The notes: generated by a model from the letters alone, not told the origin. A stretch of DNA of 64,000 bases from Acidicapsa dinghuensis (GCF_025685685.1 NZ_JAGSYH010000008.1:124001-188000); one strand, 5' to 3'. Counted from the stretch's first letter, positions 36,009 through 45,844 are shown. A program made the numbers and translations.

Positions 36009-36554
36009 ATGGCAACAACCACAGCACAGGGACTCGAAGTTCTCTTCACTCGCGACCAGATCGCCGAACGCGTCCGCCAGATGGGCGAGCAGATCTCCAA
36101 CGACCTCGCCGGCGAAAAACTCGTCATGATCGGTGTCCTCAAGGGCGCAGCCCCATTCCTCGCCGACCTGTCCCGCTCTGTCACAGTCGACGCCACCTTC
36201 GACTTCGTCGCAGTCAAAAGCTACGCCAAAGGCAGCCAGACCTCTTCCGGCGCCGTCAAGCTCATTAAGGATCTCGACGAGCCTATCGAAGGCAAAAACG
36301 TTCTCGTCGTCGAAGACATCCTCGACACCGGCCTTACCCTTGCTTTCCTGCGCAAGCTCTTCCTGCAGCATCGCCCCAAAAGCCTGCGCATCGCAGCGCT
36401 TCTCGACAAGCCCTCGCGCCGCGTTGAGCAGATCGACGCCGATTATGTCGGATTCTCCATCCCCAATCTCTTCGTCATCGGCTACGGCATGGACTTTTCC
36501 GAGCGCTACCGCAATCTGCCTGACATCTGCCTGATGCCGCCCGACGCCGTCTAA
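36009..36554 (+). CDS. hpt: Hypoxanthine phosphoribosyltransferase
   Basis: Purine salvage enzyme of 181 residues that converts hypoxanthine or guanine plus PRPP to IMP or GMP. The PRPP-binding loop VVEDILDTGLT lies at 100-110, the flexible-loop segment VAVKSYAKGSQTSSG at 67-81, and the base-contacting LDKPSRRVEQIDADYVGFSIPNLFVIGYGMDF near the C-terminus. ATG 36009 has AGGTGAT upstream; longer in-frame starts run into the TetR gene. It follows that gene by 34 bases and lies before deoC, so a nucleoside-salvage pair is plausible though 214 bases separate them. Confidence 0.95.
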   Translation: MATTTAQGLEVLFTRDQIAERVRQMGEQISNDLAGEKLVMIGVLKGAAPFLADLSRSVTVDATFDFVAVKSYAKGSQTSSGAVKLIKDLDEPIEGKNVLVVEDILDTGLTLAFLRKLFLQHRPKSLRIAALLDKPSRRVEQIDADYVGFSIPNLFVIGYGMDFSERYRNLPDICLMPPDAV

Positions 36555-36768
36555 TTCCAAGGCAAAGCCATTGCGGGCGTTGTTGTATGCGGCCGATTCA
36601 ATATAGAGCTCCAGATGGTATCGGATCGAATAGGCGCAACCGCATTTTTCGAGCTATACTCCATTTCCGGCGCTCCATTTTTCGACGGATCATTTTTCCG
36701 CACTCGTAAGACCATTTCAGCAGTGCTACCAACTCCGGCCCGCTGCATCTAACAGGAGTAGAACGAAC

Positions 36769-37563
36769 ATGGCGAATGCAACCTCACTTCCCTCCAACTC
36801 CCTGGCTAATCTCCCCACCGGCGCCGACATCGATGTTGATCTTGAAATCGACAATGGGAACTTCGATTCCGCTGGCTTCGCCTCCAACACGCTATCAAGT
36901 TGGCAAAACCTCGCTGCCGTCATCGACCACACCCTGCTCAAGCCCGAAGCCACCCGCACCCAGGTCGAGAATCTCTGCGACGAAGCCATCCGCTATCGCT
37001 TCGCCTGCGCCATGATCAACCCCGTCTGGGTCTCGACCGCCGCCACCCTGCTCGCCGGAACCGGAGTTCCCGTCGGTGTCGTTCTCGGCTTCCCGCTCGG
37101 CGCAACTCTCGCTTCAACCCTCCGCCAGGAAGCTGCGGCTCTCATCCGTCTCGGTGCCCGCGAGCTTGATATGGTACTCTCTGTCGGCCAGCTCAAGAGT
37201 GGCGAATACGCCCATGTCGAGCGCAACATTCGGGGCGTAGCCGAGGTCGCCCATCATCACGGCGCCCTCGTCAAAGTAATCCTCGAAACCTGCCTGCTTT
37301 CGGTCGAAGAAAAGCTTCGCGCCTCTGAAATAGCAATCCAGGCCGGCACGGACTTTCTCAAAACCTCCACTGGCTTCTCTTCAGGCGGCGCAACTGCTGC
37401 CGATGTGGCCCTGCTGCGCGGTGTTGCCGGAGCTCGCTGCGGCGTCAAAGCCTCAGGCGGCATAGGCACCCTGGCCGACGCCAAAACCATGCTCGAAGCC
37501 GGAGCCAACCGCATTGGCGCATCCGCCTCGGTCAGCATCGTCCGCGAACTCGGAGCGGAATAA
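36769..37563 (+). CDS. deoC: Deoxyribose-phosphate aldolase
   Basis: Class I aldolase of 264 residues, splitting 2-deoxyribose-5-phosphate into glyceraldehyde-3-phosphate and acetaldehyde in deoxynucleoside breakdown. The Schiff-base lysine is Lys198 in GTDFLKTSTGFSSGGAT, with the second lysine Lys227 in CGVKASGGIGT and the acidic Asp134 region in ARELDMVLS. The N-terminal 40 residues before LAAVIDHTLLKPEAT are an extension compared with the usual enzyme. ATG 36769 has AACAGGAG about ten bases upstream. The downstream VOC gene is convergent. With hpt it fits a nucleotide salvage context. Confidence 0.96.
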   Translation: MANATSLPSNSLANLPTGADIDVDLEIDNGNFDSAGFASNTLSSWQNLAAVIDHTLLKPEATRTQVENLCDEAIRYRFACAMINPVWVSTAATLLAGTGVPVGVVLGFPLGATLASTLRQEAAALIRLGARELDMVLSVGQLKSGEYAHVERNIRGVAEVAHHHGALVKVILETCLLSVEEKLRASEIAIQAGTDFLKTSTGFSSGGATAADVALLRGVAGARCGVKASGGIGTLADAKTMLEAGANRIGASASVSIVRELGAE

Positions 37564-37638
37564 AGGGTCAGTTTCCGCAGGGCGCTCTTTCCCGCGGAGC
37601 ATTCATCTGAGCAGAGCATTCGTTTCTTTGAGCGCCAC

Positions 37639-38082
37639 TCAGGATGCCCGTCGAACCACAGCTCCCCACTGTTCTGGCGAGATATCGTGGGAGTGCTGCG
37701 AAAAAAGCCAGTGATGGCCGTCGATATCTTCGACGCCGTACTGCCGTTCTCCGTAGATGGTTTCGTGCAACGGCTCGATGATACGGGCGCCTTCCTCGCG
37801 CGTGTGTGTGTAATGCGTATCTACATCTTCGACAAATACAGTCAGCATTTGCGTGCGGAATCCAACCTGCGCCGGGGTTTCAAAGCCTTTCGCGCGTGAA
37901 ATCATGATGCACGCACTACCGGCAAACACCTGCGCACCAGAAACCAGGCCTCCCGGCTCGCCGTAGCGGTAATGCTCAACAAAGCCGAAGACCCGGTTCA
38001 ACCAGCAGAGCGCATCTGGGACGCACCGGTAAACTACGTGCGGCAATACGGTGTCGGTCGGAACAGAGCGATTGACAGTCAT
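37639..38082 (-). CDS. VOC (glyoxalase/bleomycin resistance) family protein
   Basis: Protein of 147 residues from ATG 38082 with GAGG upstream; GTG at 38094 is an alternative. The vicinal-oxygen-chelate fold is recognised from two beta-alpha-beta repeats: VVYRCVPDALCWLNRVFGFVE at the N-terminus and LTVFVEDVDTHYTHTREEGARIIEPLHETIYGERQYGVEDIDGHHWLFSQ at the C-terminus. This is the pattern of PhnB-like and glyoxalase-like proteins. Conserved acidic and His residues could bind metal, but reaction and substrate are unknown. Convergent with deoC, divergent from the phosphatase gene. Confidence 0.85.
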   Translation of the reverse strand: MTVNRSVPTDTVLPHVVYRCVPDALCWLNRVFGFVEHYRYGEPGGLVSGAQVFAGSACIMISRAKGFETPAQVGFRTQMLTVFVEDVDTHYTHTREEGARIIEPLHETIYGERQYGVEDIDGHHWLFSQHSHDISPEQWGAVVRRAS

Positions 38083-38230
38083 AGCCCGCCTCACAGCCCG
38101 CTATTGTATGCCCACTTCGGCATCCTGAGAATCGTCTCGTTATCCTGGACTTTTCCATGGGTCGCAAATCACTTGCAGCATTACCGCTTGACTGCGACGT
38201 ATGGATTGTCATTCCGCTACAATCACCCCA

Positions 38231-40084
38231 ATGCCCGAAGACGTGTCTCTTCCCTCAGCTGAACAAGAACCCGCTCCACAAACCAGCCGCGATGACCGCG
38301 CGCTCCCGGAGTTGGAAGGAGACTACCGTCCCACGGCAGGCACCTATCTTGACCCCGTAAACCCCCGCGTCGATCCGGCAGATTACGCATATCTCCTGCG
38401 CATGGCGGAGACGCTGAACACGACCCTCGATCTCCGCACGCTGCTCAAGCGCACCTCCGAGCTCGTCCGCGCCGTTATCCCCTACCGCATCTTTGCCATC
38501 CTCCTTCTCGACGAAAGCGGCAAAGAGCTTCGTATGCGCTTTCAGATCGGCCACACGCCCGAGGTCGAGCGCATGCGCTTCCCTTTTGGCGAAGGCGTCG
38601 TCGGTCGCGTGGCCCAGACGCGCCAGGCCATACTCATCAACGATGTCACCAAAGTCGAGAACTACATTGCTGCCAACGAACAGGTCCGCTCCGAGCTCGC
38701 CGTTCCGCTCATCAACAAAAACAAGGTCATCGGCGTCCTCGACCTCGAAAGCGAAGAAGTCAATCACTTCCGCGCCGAGCACCTTCATCTGCTCACCCTT
38801 ACCGCTTCGCGCATCGGCCAGGCCATCGAAAATGCCCGCCTTTACTCCCGCGTTACCCGTCAGGCCCAGGTACTGCAGGTTTTGAACGAAATCTCCGTCG
38901 AGCTCACCTCTATCCTCGACATCGATCAGCTCTTCGAGCGCATCGGCCAGCTTCTACGCCGCGTCATCGACTACCAGATGTTCACCATCATGCTCGTCGA
39001 TCCCAAAGGCGAGCTCCTCGTCACACGCTACGCCTGGCGTTTCGGACACGCCACCGCCCCCTCGCGCTCGCTGCCCATCAACACTGGAATCGTTGGCGCA
39101 GCCGTTGCCGAGTGGCGTCTCATCAATGTACCCGATGTGCGCCTCGACCCTCGTTATCACATGGTCAATCCGGAGACGCGTTCGGAAATGATTGTGCCGC
39201 TCTTCTACAAGAACCGTGTCATCGGTGTCCTCGATCTCGAACACGTCAAGCCGAACTTCTTCCACGAGCGTCACGAGCGCACCGCCACCACTCTTGCCGC
39301 ACAGATCGCCATCGCCATTGAAAACGCCCGCCTCTATCAACAGGTCGTGCGCCACGAACAACAGCTGGAGCGCGATCTCGCGATGGCCCGCCAGGTTCAA
39401 CTACGCCTGCTTCCCTCCGAGTGCCCAGTCCATAAGAATGCCGAGTTGGCTGCTCGCTTTCTTCCTGCGCGCTCCATCGGCGGCGACCTCTATGACTTCG
39501 CCGAATACGATGCCAACCGTTCAGCTATCATCCTCGGCGACGTCAGCGGCAAAGCCGCCCCGGCAGCCCTCTTCGCCGCACTCGTCAGCGGCATCATGCG
39601 TTCCGCCGCTCTTCACCATCCCTCGCCTGCAGAAATGCTCACGCAACTCAACGAGTCGCTGCAGGAGCGCCGCCTCGATTCGCAGTACGTCACCATGCTC
39701 TACGCCGTCTGGAACGACGACAACCGCACGCTACAGGTAGCCAATGCCGGAGCCGTACAGCCCGTCTTCTGCCGCGGCGGTGAAATCAAGACCCTCGCCG
39801 TCGAAGGCTTCCCGCTCGGTATGTTCCCCGAAGCCGAATACGAAGAGATCTCCGTCGCCACCCAGCCCGGCGACGCCTTCGTCTTCATCTCCGACGGCAT
39901 CACCGACGCCGAAAACGCCCAGGGGGAGATGTATGGCACCGACCGCCTCACCAACATCCTCTGCGGCCACCGCGAGCTACCCGCCGTGCAGATAGCCGAA
40001 GCTATCTTCGCCGACGTTGCCCGATTCCAGGCCGGCAAAGCCCGCTTCGACGACGAAACCATCCTCGTCCTCCGCGTCCGCTGA
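38231..40084 (+). CDS. GAF-GAF-SpoIIE serine phosphatase (PP2C type)
   Basis: Signalling phosphatase of about 617 residues. Two GAF sensor domains (about 60-200 and 220-365) are followed by a short coiled coil (about 370-395, RHEQQLERDLAMARQVQLRLLP) and a SpoIIE/RsbU-type PP2C domain (about 400-617). Metal-binding motifs are ARSIGGDLYDF, AIILGDVSGKAAPAAL, FVFISDGITDAEN and DDETILVLRVR. Such enzymes dephosphorylate anti-anti-sigma factors in partner-switching stress pathways. No RsbV/RsbW-like gene is adjacent. The start is uncertain: ATG 38231 is favoured, while ATG 38201 would add ten residues; neither has a clear ribosome-binding site. Confidence 0.92.
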   Translation: MPEDVSLPSAEQEPAPQTSRDDRALPELEGDYRPTAGTYLDPVNPRVDPADYAYLLRMAETLNTTLDLRTLLKRTSELVRAVIPYRIFAILLLDESGKELRMRFQIGHTPEVERMRFPFGEGVVGRVAQTRQAILINDVTKVENYIAANEQVRSELAVPLINKNKVIGVLDLESEEVNHFRAEHLHLLTLTASRIGQAIENARLYSRVTRQAQVLQVLNEISVELTSILDIDQLFERIGQLLRRVIDYQMFTIMLVDPKGELLVTRYAWRFGHATAPSRSLPINTGIVGAAVAEWRLINVPDVRLDPRYHMVNPETRSEMIVPLFYKNRVIGVLDLEHVKPNFFHERHERTATTLAAQIAIAIENARLYQQVVRHEQQLERDLAMARQVQLRLLPSECPVHKNAELAARFLPARSIGGDLYDFAEYDANRSAIILGDVSGKAAPAALFAALVSGIMRSAALHHPSPAEMLTQLNESLQERRLDSQYVTMLYAVWNDDNRTLQVANAGAVQPVFCRGGEIKTLAVEGFPLGMFPEAEYEEISVATQPGDAFVFISDGITDAENAQGEMYGTDRLTNILCGHRELPAVQIAEAIFADVARFQAGKARFDDETILVLRVR

Positions 40085-40232
40085 TCCGGCACCTAATCCT
40101 GACCCGCCGCCTCTTCTGTCCTGATCAATTTTGCTCAGTCATCGGATTGCAACACCGCTGTCACTGTCGCGCAATAACAGCCGCATACCGTCTGTCCTCG
40201 GAACCAGAACTCTTCCCCGAGGTATACAAACG

Positions 40233-42326
40233 ATGGCCACGGATCGCCGCACCTTCCTGCAACTGCTCACCACCAGTGCCGCCGCAGCAACCTTCCCTGT
40301 TAGCATTGCCCGCGCTCTTGAGATTCCTGCCAACAACCGCACCCGCTCCATTCGCGACGTCGAACACATCGTCATCCTCATGCAGGAGAATCGCTCCTTC
40401 GATCACTACTTCGGTACCCTCCGCGGCGTCCGCGGCTTCGGAGACCCGCGAGTAGCAAAACTCCCCAACGGAGACCCGCTCTGGTATCAGCCCAATGGCT
40501 CCGACTACGTCCTTCCCTTCCATCCCGGAGCGCCCAGCCTCGGCCTGCAGTTCCTGCAAGACCTCGCCCACGACTGGACCACCACCCACGCCGCATGGAA
40601 TAACGGCCAGCATGATCAGTGGGTGCCGCAAAAGGGCACCACCACCATGGCGCATCTCACCCGCAGCGACATTCCCTTCCACTATGCTCTAGCCGATGCC
40701 TTCACCATCTGTGACGCTTATCATTGCTCGCTGCTCGGCCCTACCGATCCCAACCGCTATTACATGTGGACCGGCTGGGTAGGCAATGACGGCAACTTCG
40801 GCGGTCCCGTCATCGACAACGCTGAACTCGGCTATGACTGGCACACCTATCCCGAACGCCTGCAATCGGCCGGCGTCTCTTGGAAGATTTATCAGGATCA
40901 GGGCGCAGGACTCGATGCGGCCCACTTCTGGGGATGGGGCGAAGATGCCTACATCGGCAACTACGGCGACAACTCGCTGCTCTACTTCCACCAGTACCAG
41001 AACGCGCCTGCCAACAGCCCACTCGCCAGGCGAGCCCGCACCGGAACCAACATCTCCGCCAGCGGCACACTTTTCGATCAGTTCCGCAATGATGTGCAGT
41101 CCGGCAAGCTGCCCCAGGTCTCCTGGATCGTCGCTCCCGAAGCCTATACCGAGCATCCCAACTGGCCCGCCAACTACGGCGCCTGGTATGTCTCGCAGAT
41201 GCTGGACGCGCTCACCTCAAACCCTGAGGTCTGGAGCAAGACTGTCTTCCTGCTCACCTACGACGAAAACGACGGTTTCTTCGATCACGCGCTTGCTCCT
41301 ACCGTTCCCACCTCACGCGCAAATGGTATCTCCACCATCGACACCGCAAACGAGATCTTCAATGGCGCGCCGTCCTATCCCACCTCTGAATACCCCGCAG
41401 GCCCCTACGGAATGGGTATCCGCGTACCTATGCTCGCCATCTCTCCCTGGAGCAAAGGCGGCTGGGTCAACTCCGAGGTCTTCGACCATACCTCTATCAT
41501 CCGCTTCATCGAAGCACGCTTCGGACGCGAGTATCCCGGCATCAACGAGCCAAACATCACTCCGTGGCGCCGCGCCGTCTCGGGCGACCTGACCTCGACC
41601 TTCAACTTCCAATCACCCAACGACGCCAAGGTCAAGCTGCCCAGCACTATCGCGTACATCCCACCCGACAACAACCGCCATCCCGACTACATTCCCGCTC
41701 CACCAACCGAGCAATCTCTGCCTACGCAGGAGCCCGGAACACGTCCCGCGCGCGCCCTTCCCTATGAGCTGCACGTTCACGGAGAAGCCGATCTTTCCAG
41801 CGGTTCCTTCCGCATTCATTTTGGAAGCGCAGGTAAGACCGCCGTGTATCAGGTGCGTTCCGGTAACTCACCGCTCGGCCCCTGGACCTACACCGTAGGA
41901 ACAGGCGCTGAAGTCAGCGACATCTGGCCCATTGCCGCGCAAAACCTCAGCGCATACGACCTCGCCGTCTACGGACCCAACGGCTTCCTGCGCAGCTTCA
42001 AAGGCAGCATCACCGGTAATCATCCAGCCAACCTCGACGTTCGCGCTGCCTATGACATCCACCGCAACGGCATCACACTCACGATCCGCAACCTCGCCCA
42101 TGCCACCGAGGTCCGCATCGCCGACGCCTATACAGGCGACACCTTCAAAAGCAATCTCAAATCCGGTGAAATCCTCATCAACACCTGGTATCTCGACCAC
42201 TCCCACGGCTGGTACGACCTCACCGTCTCAGTCGAATCTGACTCTTATTTCGCCTACCAGTTCGCAGGCCACGTAGAAACGGGCCAGGACAGCATCACCG
42301 ACCCTGCCATCGCCAGGATCGAATAA
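40233..42326 (+). CDS. Tat-exported phospholipase C (phosphoesterase family)
   Basis: Protein of 697 residues starting at ATG 40233 with GAGG upstream. The N-terminus DRRTFLQLLTTSAAAATFPVSIARA is a twin-arginine signal, so it is exported folded. The catalytic domain (about 45-470) matches bacterial phospholipase C/acid phosphatase (PF04185): VEHIVILMQENRSFDHYFGTLRGVRGF, then SWIVAPEAYTEHP and LTYDENDGFFDH. Two C-terminal DUF756-type repeats (about 500-585 and 595-680) follow, as in phosphocholine-specific PLCs. It should cleave phospholipids, probably for phosphate or lipid scavenging. The frame is open to 40131, but the Tat signal fixes the start. Confidence 0.93.
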   Translation: MATDRRTFLQLLTTSAAAATFPVSIARALEIPANNRTRSIRDVEHIVILMQENRSFDHYFGTLRGVRGFGDPRVAKLPNGDPLWYQPNGSDYVLPFHPGAPSLGLQFLQDLAHDWTTTHAAWNNGQHDQWVPQKGTTTMAHLTRSDIPFHYALADAFTICDAYHCSLLGPTDPNRYYMWTGWVGNDGNFGGPVIDNAELGYDWHTYPERLQSAGVSWKIYQDQGAGLDAAHFWGWGEDAYIGNYGDNSLLYFHQYQNAPANSPLARRARTGTNISASGTLFDQFRNDVQSGKLPQVSWIVAPEAYTEHPNWPANYGAWYVSQMLDALTSNPEVWSKTVFLLTYDENDGFFDHALAPTVPTSRANGISTIDTANEIFNGAPSYPTSEYPAGPYGMGIRVPMLAISPWSKGGWVNSEVFDHTSIIRFIEARFGREYPGINEPNITPWRRAVSGDLTSTFNFQSPNDAKVKLPSTIAYIPPDNNRHPDYIPAPPTEQSLPTQEPGTRPARALPYELHVHGEADLSSGSFRIHFGSAGKTAVYQVRSGNSPLGPWTYTVGTGAEVSDIWPIAAQNLSAYDLAVYGPNGFLRSFKGSITGNHPANLDVRAAYDIHRNGITLTIRNLAHATEVRIADAYTGDTFKSNLKSGEILINTWYLDHSHGWYDLTVSVESDSYFAYQFAGHVETGQDSITDPAIARIE

Positions 42327-42387
42327 ACCCATCCTGATACAGGCACTCGCGTCGGGAATCCGGGTGCCTGTTTCTCTTACCAAAGAA

Positions 42388-44541
42388 TCATTGCGAAAGC
42401 TCAACACGCCCCAATGCAAACGAGCTATCTGTTCCAATTAAGATGCCCTGAGTCGGGTCAACCAGATACAGACTGAAGCCCTGAGACAATGTCGGCGCAG
42501 ACGGAGCCAGCCCCGTCAGCGTTCCAGTGAGGACGCCGTTACTTGACGGCATAAAGCTGCCCGCAATAGCAAAATCGGCGTTACCTACACCTGCATCGGC
42601 ATAACCGCTCACAGCAACGCTACCACCGCCGGCAACCGCCGTGATGGGTCCAACCACGCTCATCGCCTCCACATTTTGAAGTAGATTCGTCCCATAAATC
42701 ATCGCGTTCAATCCGTAGTTTCCATTGAACGATGCTGCCGTAAAGGCGGCGGATTGCTGCAGGAACGCCTCCCCATTGAAGATATCGCTACTGTCGCTGG
42801 AGAGCAGCAAAGCGCCGCCGCTGGTGAGGTAAAAACGCAGCGAATAGTTGAACGCGGAGCCATCGGAAAGGTTCGTCAGCGTCATACGGCCAGTTGGATC
42901 GACAGTGTACGAACCCGTGAATGTCTCCGGAGCCTGCGCCGCGCTGCCCGAACCATCATTCCAGTTGAGCGTACCGGTCACGCTACCGTCGGCCTTAGGC
43001 GTCAACACTCCGGCAATCTGCAGTGGCCCCCGCGCATCTGAACCTTGCGCTCCGAAGACATAACTCGATCCGGCAATCGATGCCGCGCTGAACGTTCCCG
43101 TGCTTGCACCTTGCCCAAGCGCCACGCCGCCCAACACGCCGTTGAAATTGTTCGTCTCATCCGTATCGCTGACTTCGACCAGGCGAATGTGGCTCGAATC
43201 CACAACATAGCCTGCCAGATACAGCGTCGGCAGCGGTGAGCTTGCCGATGGCTGCAAGGCGATCTGCACACGGCCGTTAGCGTCAGGAGCGGACACAGTG
43301 CTCGCACCTATCGTCTGCGTACCGCCAAAGCTGGCGTAGCTGTCGATCACATCGAGAATGCTGCCATTGCCGGAGATACCTCCAGCACTATCGACATTCA
43401 GCACACCGCCCATCCATGTCGCATCAGTGAACTTATCGCTGCCAAACAGCGATACCGCATATCCCCCCGACGGCGGAGCAATGCTTGTCTGCCGTTCAAG
43501 AGTGCCATTAGCCAAAGCGCCGTTCAATCCATTCACAAAGCCCTTCGCGCCCGAGGCCAGTGTTCCTTCGAGCGTTTCAATCTGGCCCGGCCCGACTTGC
43601 AGGCTCACTTCAAGATTCCCATCAGGCGTAGTCGCGTAGCTGCCTCCACTGATGGACTGAAACATGGTGGCGGGGATAGTGTTATCGTCCGCATCTGAAG
43701 TCAAATATGCCCAGTCCTGCTCGCCGCCCGTAACCACGCCATTACTTGCCGTGAAAACCCCGGTGATAAAGCTTGAAGTAATTCCCGTCTGTCCTGAGAT
43801 CTGAAAAACATACGTTCCATTCGCCAGCGTAGACGCAGCCGGCGTAATAACAATGTTGGTCGATACCGATTTAGTCGTGTCTGTGACCGAAGTAGCCGTG
43901 ACTGTAACGCTGCCGTCAGATGGAACTGTCGCAGGCGCGGTGTAGGTGGTTGCTGCTTCACTGTAAGTCGTCGCTGGTGCAAACGAACCACAAGCGATGC
44001 TGCTACAAGCTACCGTCCACTTCACCTGCGGATTCGCCGTCACATCGTTTGCAATTGCTGCATTCAATCCAAAGGAAGAGCCAACTTGCATTGACGCAGG
44101 TGGCGGAGCAAAGAAAGTGACTGAGACAGGAATAGGAGGCACGATCTTAATCGCTGTCGACACAGACTTCGAGCCGTCCGCAACCGATGTCGCCGTAACA
44201 GTGACTACCCCGCCCGAAGGAACCACCGCTGGTGCTGTATACGTGATCCCTGCCGCATCCGCGTTTGAACTGAAAGCTCCACATGCACCCGCACTGCCAC
44301 ATGCCACCGACCAGGTCACCGCCGTATTTTCGCCAGCCACAGCGATGTTTGTATAAGTAGCCGCAGCAACCAGTGAGGCTGAGGCATTTACCGCCAGCGA
44401 GGTCGGTGGTTGTGCAACAAAGATAACCGCATTCGGACCCGGTGGCGGCGGAACACTTACCGTCCCACCTCCCGTGCATCCGATCATCCCGGCAACAGAA
44501 ATGAAATAAACAACCTGCAGAATGGAACCGCTTACCTTCAT
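42388..44541 (-). CDS. Ig-like repeat lipoprotein
   Basis: Surface lipoprotein of 717 residues. The N-terminus MKVSGSILQVVYFISVAGMIGC ends in a lipobox-like MIGC, followed by a Pro/Gly linker. Two bacterial Ig-like repeats of about 90 residues (roughly 40-130 and 132-232) show the same core: a WSVACGS or WTVACSS strand, a TYTAPAxVPSxGxVTVTATSV strand, and a KSVSTxIxI ending. The remainder (about 240-717) consists of repeated beta-rich units with SYVFGAQG-, NGNYGLNAMI- and GSYTVDPTGRMTLT-type segments. This type is common in Acidobacteriota and its function is unknown, possibly adhesion or matrix interaction. Confidence 0.85.
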   Translation of the reverse strand: MKVSGSILQVVYFISVAGMIGCTGGGTVSVPPPPGPNAVIFVAQPPTSLAVNASASLVAAATYTNIAVAGENTAVTWSVACGSAGACGAFSSNADAAGITYTAPAVVPSGGVVTVTATSVADGSKSVSTAIKIVPPIPVSVTFFAPPPASMQVGSSFGLNAAIANDVTANPQVKWTVACSSIACGSFAPATTYSEAATTYTAPATVPSDGSVTVTATSVTDTTKSVSTNIVITPAASTLANGTYVFQISGQTGITSSFITGVFTASNGVVTGGEQDWAYLTSDADDNTIPATMFQSISGGSYATTPDGNLEVSLQVGPGQIETLEGTLASGAKGFVNGLNGALANGTLERQTSIAPPSGGYAVSLFGSDKFTDATWMGGVLNVDSAGGISGNGSILDVIDSYASFGGTQTIGASTVSAPDANGRVQIALQPSASSPLPTLYLAGYVVDSSHIRLVEVSDTDETNNFNGVLGGVALGQGASTGTFSAASIAGSSYVFGAQGSDARGPLQIAGVLTPKADGSVTGTLNWNDGSGSAAQAPETFTGSYTVDPTGRMTLTNLSDGSAFNYSLRFYLTSGGALLLSSDSSDIFNGEAFLQQSAAFTAASFNGNYGLNAMIYGTNLLQNVEAMSVVGPITAVAGGGSVAVSGYADAGVGNADFAIAGSFMPSSNGVLTGTLTGLAPSAPTLSQGFSLYLVDPTQGILIGTDSSFALGRVELSQ

Positions 44542-44768
44542 CGATCTACCCCGCTTTGTCGCGGTTGGGTTACGTCTTCAATTCGAGCATGGTTGCGCCC
44601 CAACGCAATCCTGCCCAATCCAGCCAGTGCTGCAGCTTCACCATCCTGGACGCATAGACGTAGTGCAGAAAAAATTGTTCCTTACTTTATCGTTACAAGT
44701 TCAAGCGCCACGATTCATTGCGCAACCAGAGTTACCATTCGCCGATTCGAGCAAGCTATCCTATCCGC

Positions 44769-45797
44769 ATGTCGAATCCCGAAGGTTCCTCGAAAAAGAT
44801 CCGCTGGGGTGTTCTCAGCACCGCCAAAATCGGCCTGAAAAAAGTTCTGCCCGCCATGCAGCTTGGCCAGCTCACGACCGTCGACGCCATAGCCTCACGC
44901 AACCTCGCCAAAGCTCGCGAAGCGGCTGATGAGCTAGGCATCCCCAAAGCCTACGGCTCCTATGAGGAACTGCTCACCGATCCCGATATCGACGCCATCT
45001 ATAACCCACTGCCCAACCAGCTTCACGTCCCCTGGACCATCAAAGCTGCCGAAGCCGGCAAGCACGTCCTCTGCGAAAAGCCCCTGAGCCTCACCGTCGC
45101 CGAAGCCAAAACCCTCCTCGACGTCCGCGCCCGCACCGGTGTCAAGATCGGCGAAGCCTTCATGATCCGCACTTACCCGCAATGGCTGCGCATCCGCGAA
45201 ATTCTTGACTCAGGCCGCATCGGAGAACTGCGCTCCATCTTCGCCTTCTTCAGCTACTACAACACCAACAAGACCAACATCCGCAACAACGTCAAGTCAG
45301 GCGGCGGAGCACTCTATGACATCGGCTGCTACTGTATCCACGCCTCACGCCACGCCTTTGGTGGCTTGCCCACCCGCGTAGTCGGCTTAATCGACCGCGA
45401 CCCCGAAACGGACGTTGATCGCCTCACCTCTGCCTTGCTCGACTTCCCCGTCGGCCACTCCATCTTCACCTGCTCCACTCAGCTAGTCCCTTACCAGCGC
45501 GTCCAGTTCTATGGCACCACAGGCCGCATCGAAATCGAGATCCCCTTCAACGCCCCCAAAGACCGCCCCACCCGCATCTTCATCGATATCGGCGGAGAAC
45601 TCTTCGGCTCAGGCATCAGCACTGAAGTCTTCCCCGTTCAGGATCAATACACACTGCAGGGCGACGCCTTCTCCAAAGCTATCCTCGAAGACACCGAAGT
45701 TCCCGTCCCGCTCGAAGACGCCATAGCCAACATGGCCGTCATCGAAGCTATCTTCAAGTCCGCTCAAACGAACCAGTGGGAAACACCGGAACCATAG
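44769..45797 (+). CDS. Gfo/Idh/MocA family oxidoreductase
   Basis: NAD(P)-dependent dehydrogenase of 342 residues. The Rossmann fold begins at IRWGVLSTAKIGLKKVLPAM, and the family motif EKPLSLTVAEAK, which holds the catalytic Lys, lies near residue 98. The C-terminal sheet domain carries GGGALYDIGCYCIHASRHAFG, which includes the second conserved catalytic region. Enzymes of this family oxidise or reduce sugars and related polyols; the substrate is unknown. Start at ATG 44769 (MSNPEGSSKK); the frame is open to 44718. A perfect 16-base palindrome starts on the last base of the stop codon. Confidence 0.92.
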   Translation: MSNPEGSSKKIRWGVLSTAKIGLKKVLPAMQLGQLTTVDAIASRNLAKAREAADELGIPKAYGSYEELLTDPDIDAIYNPLPNQLHVPWTIKAAEAGKHVLCEKPLSLTVAEAKTLLDVRARTGVKIGEAFMIRTYPQWLRIREILDSGRIGELRSIFAFFSYYNTNKTNIRNNVKSGGGALYDIGCYCIHASRHAFGGLPTRVVGLIDRDPETDVDRLTSALLDFPVGHSIFTCSTQLVPYQRVQFYGTTGRIEIEIPFNAPKDRPTRIFIDIGGELFGSGISTEVFPVQDQYTLQGDAFSKAILEDTEVPVPLEDAIANMAVIEAIFKSAQTNQWETPEP

Positions 45798-45812
45798 AGC
45801 CGTGCACGGCTC
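45797..45812. terminator. Perfect palindrome at the end of the Gfo/Idh/MocA gene
   Basis: GAGCCGTG/CACGGCTC, a perfect 16-base palindrome beginning at the last base of the stop codon. There is no loop beyond the symmetry centre and no T-run follows, so a terminator role is only possible. It is directly followed by a copy of the dispersed repeat. Confidence 0.4.
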
Positions 45813-45815
45813 GGC

Positions 45816-45844
45816 CTTGTCATCTTGAGCAAAATGGAGAACGA
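45816..45844 (+). repeat. Decayed short intergenic repeat, copy 1
   Basis: CTTGTCATCTTGAGCAAAATG and following bases resemble the TCATCCTGAGCGAAGCGAAGGA repeat that I recall as scattered through intergenic DNA of Acidobacteriota. On the minus strand it would read as HFAQDDK, a peptide often seen in spurious annotations. It matches copy 2 at 53531 in about 15 of 20 bases, and all differences are transitions. Confidence 0.55.

Noticed and set aside
38188..38223. Possible promoter TTGACT...TACAAT before the phosphatase gene
   Set aside because: The spacing is 24 bases, too long for a standard sigma-70 promoter.
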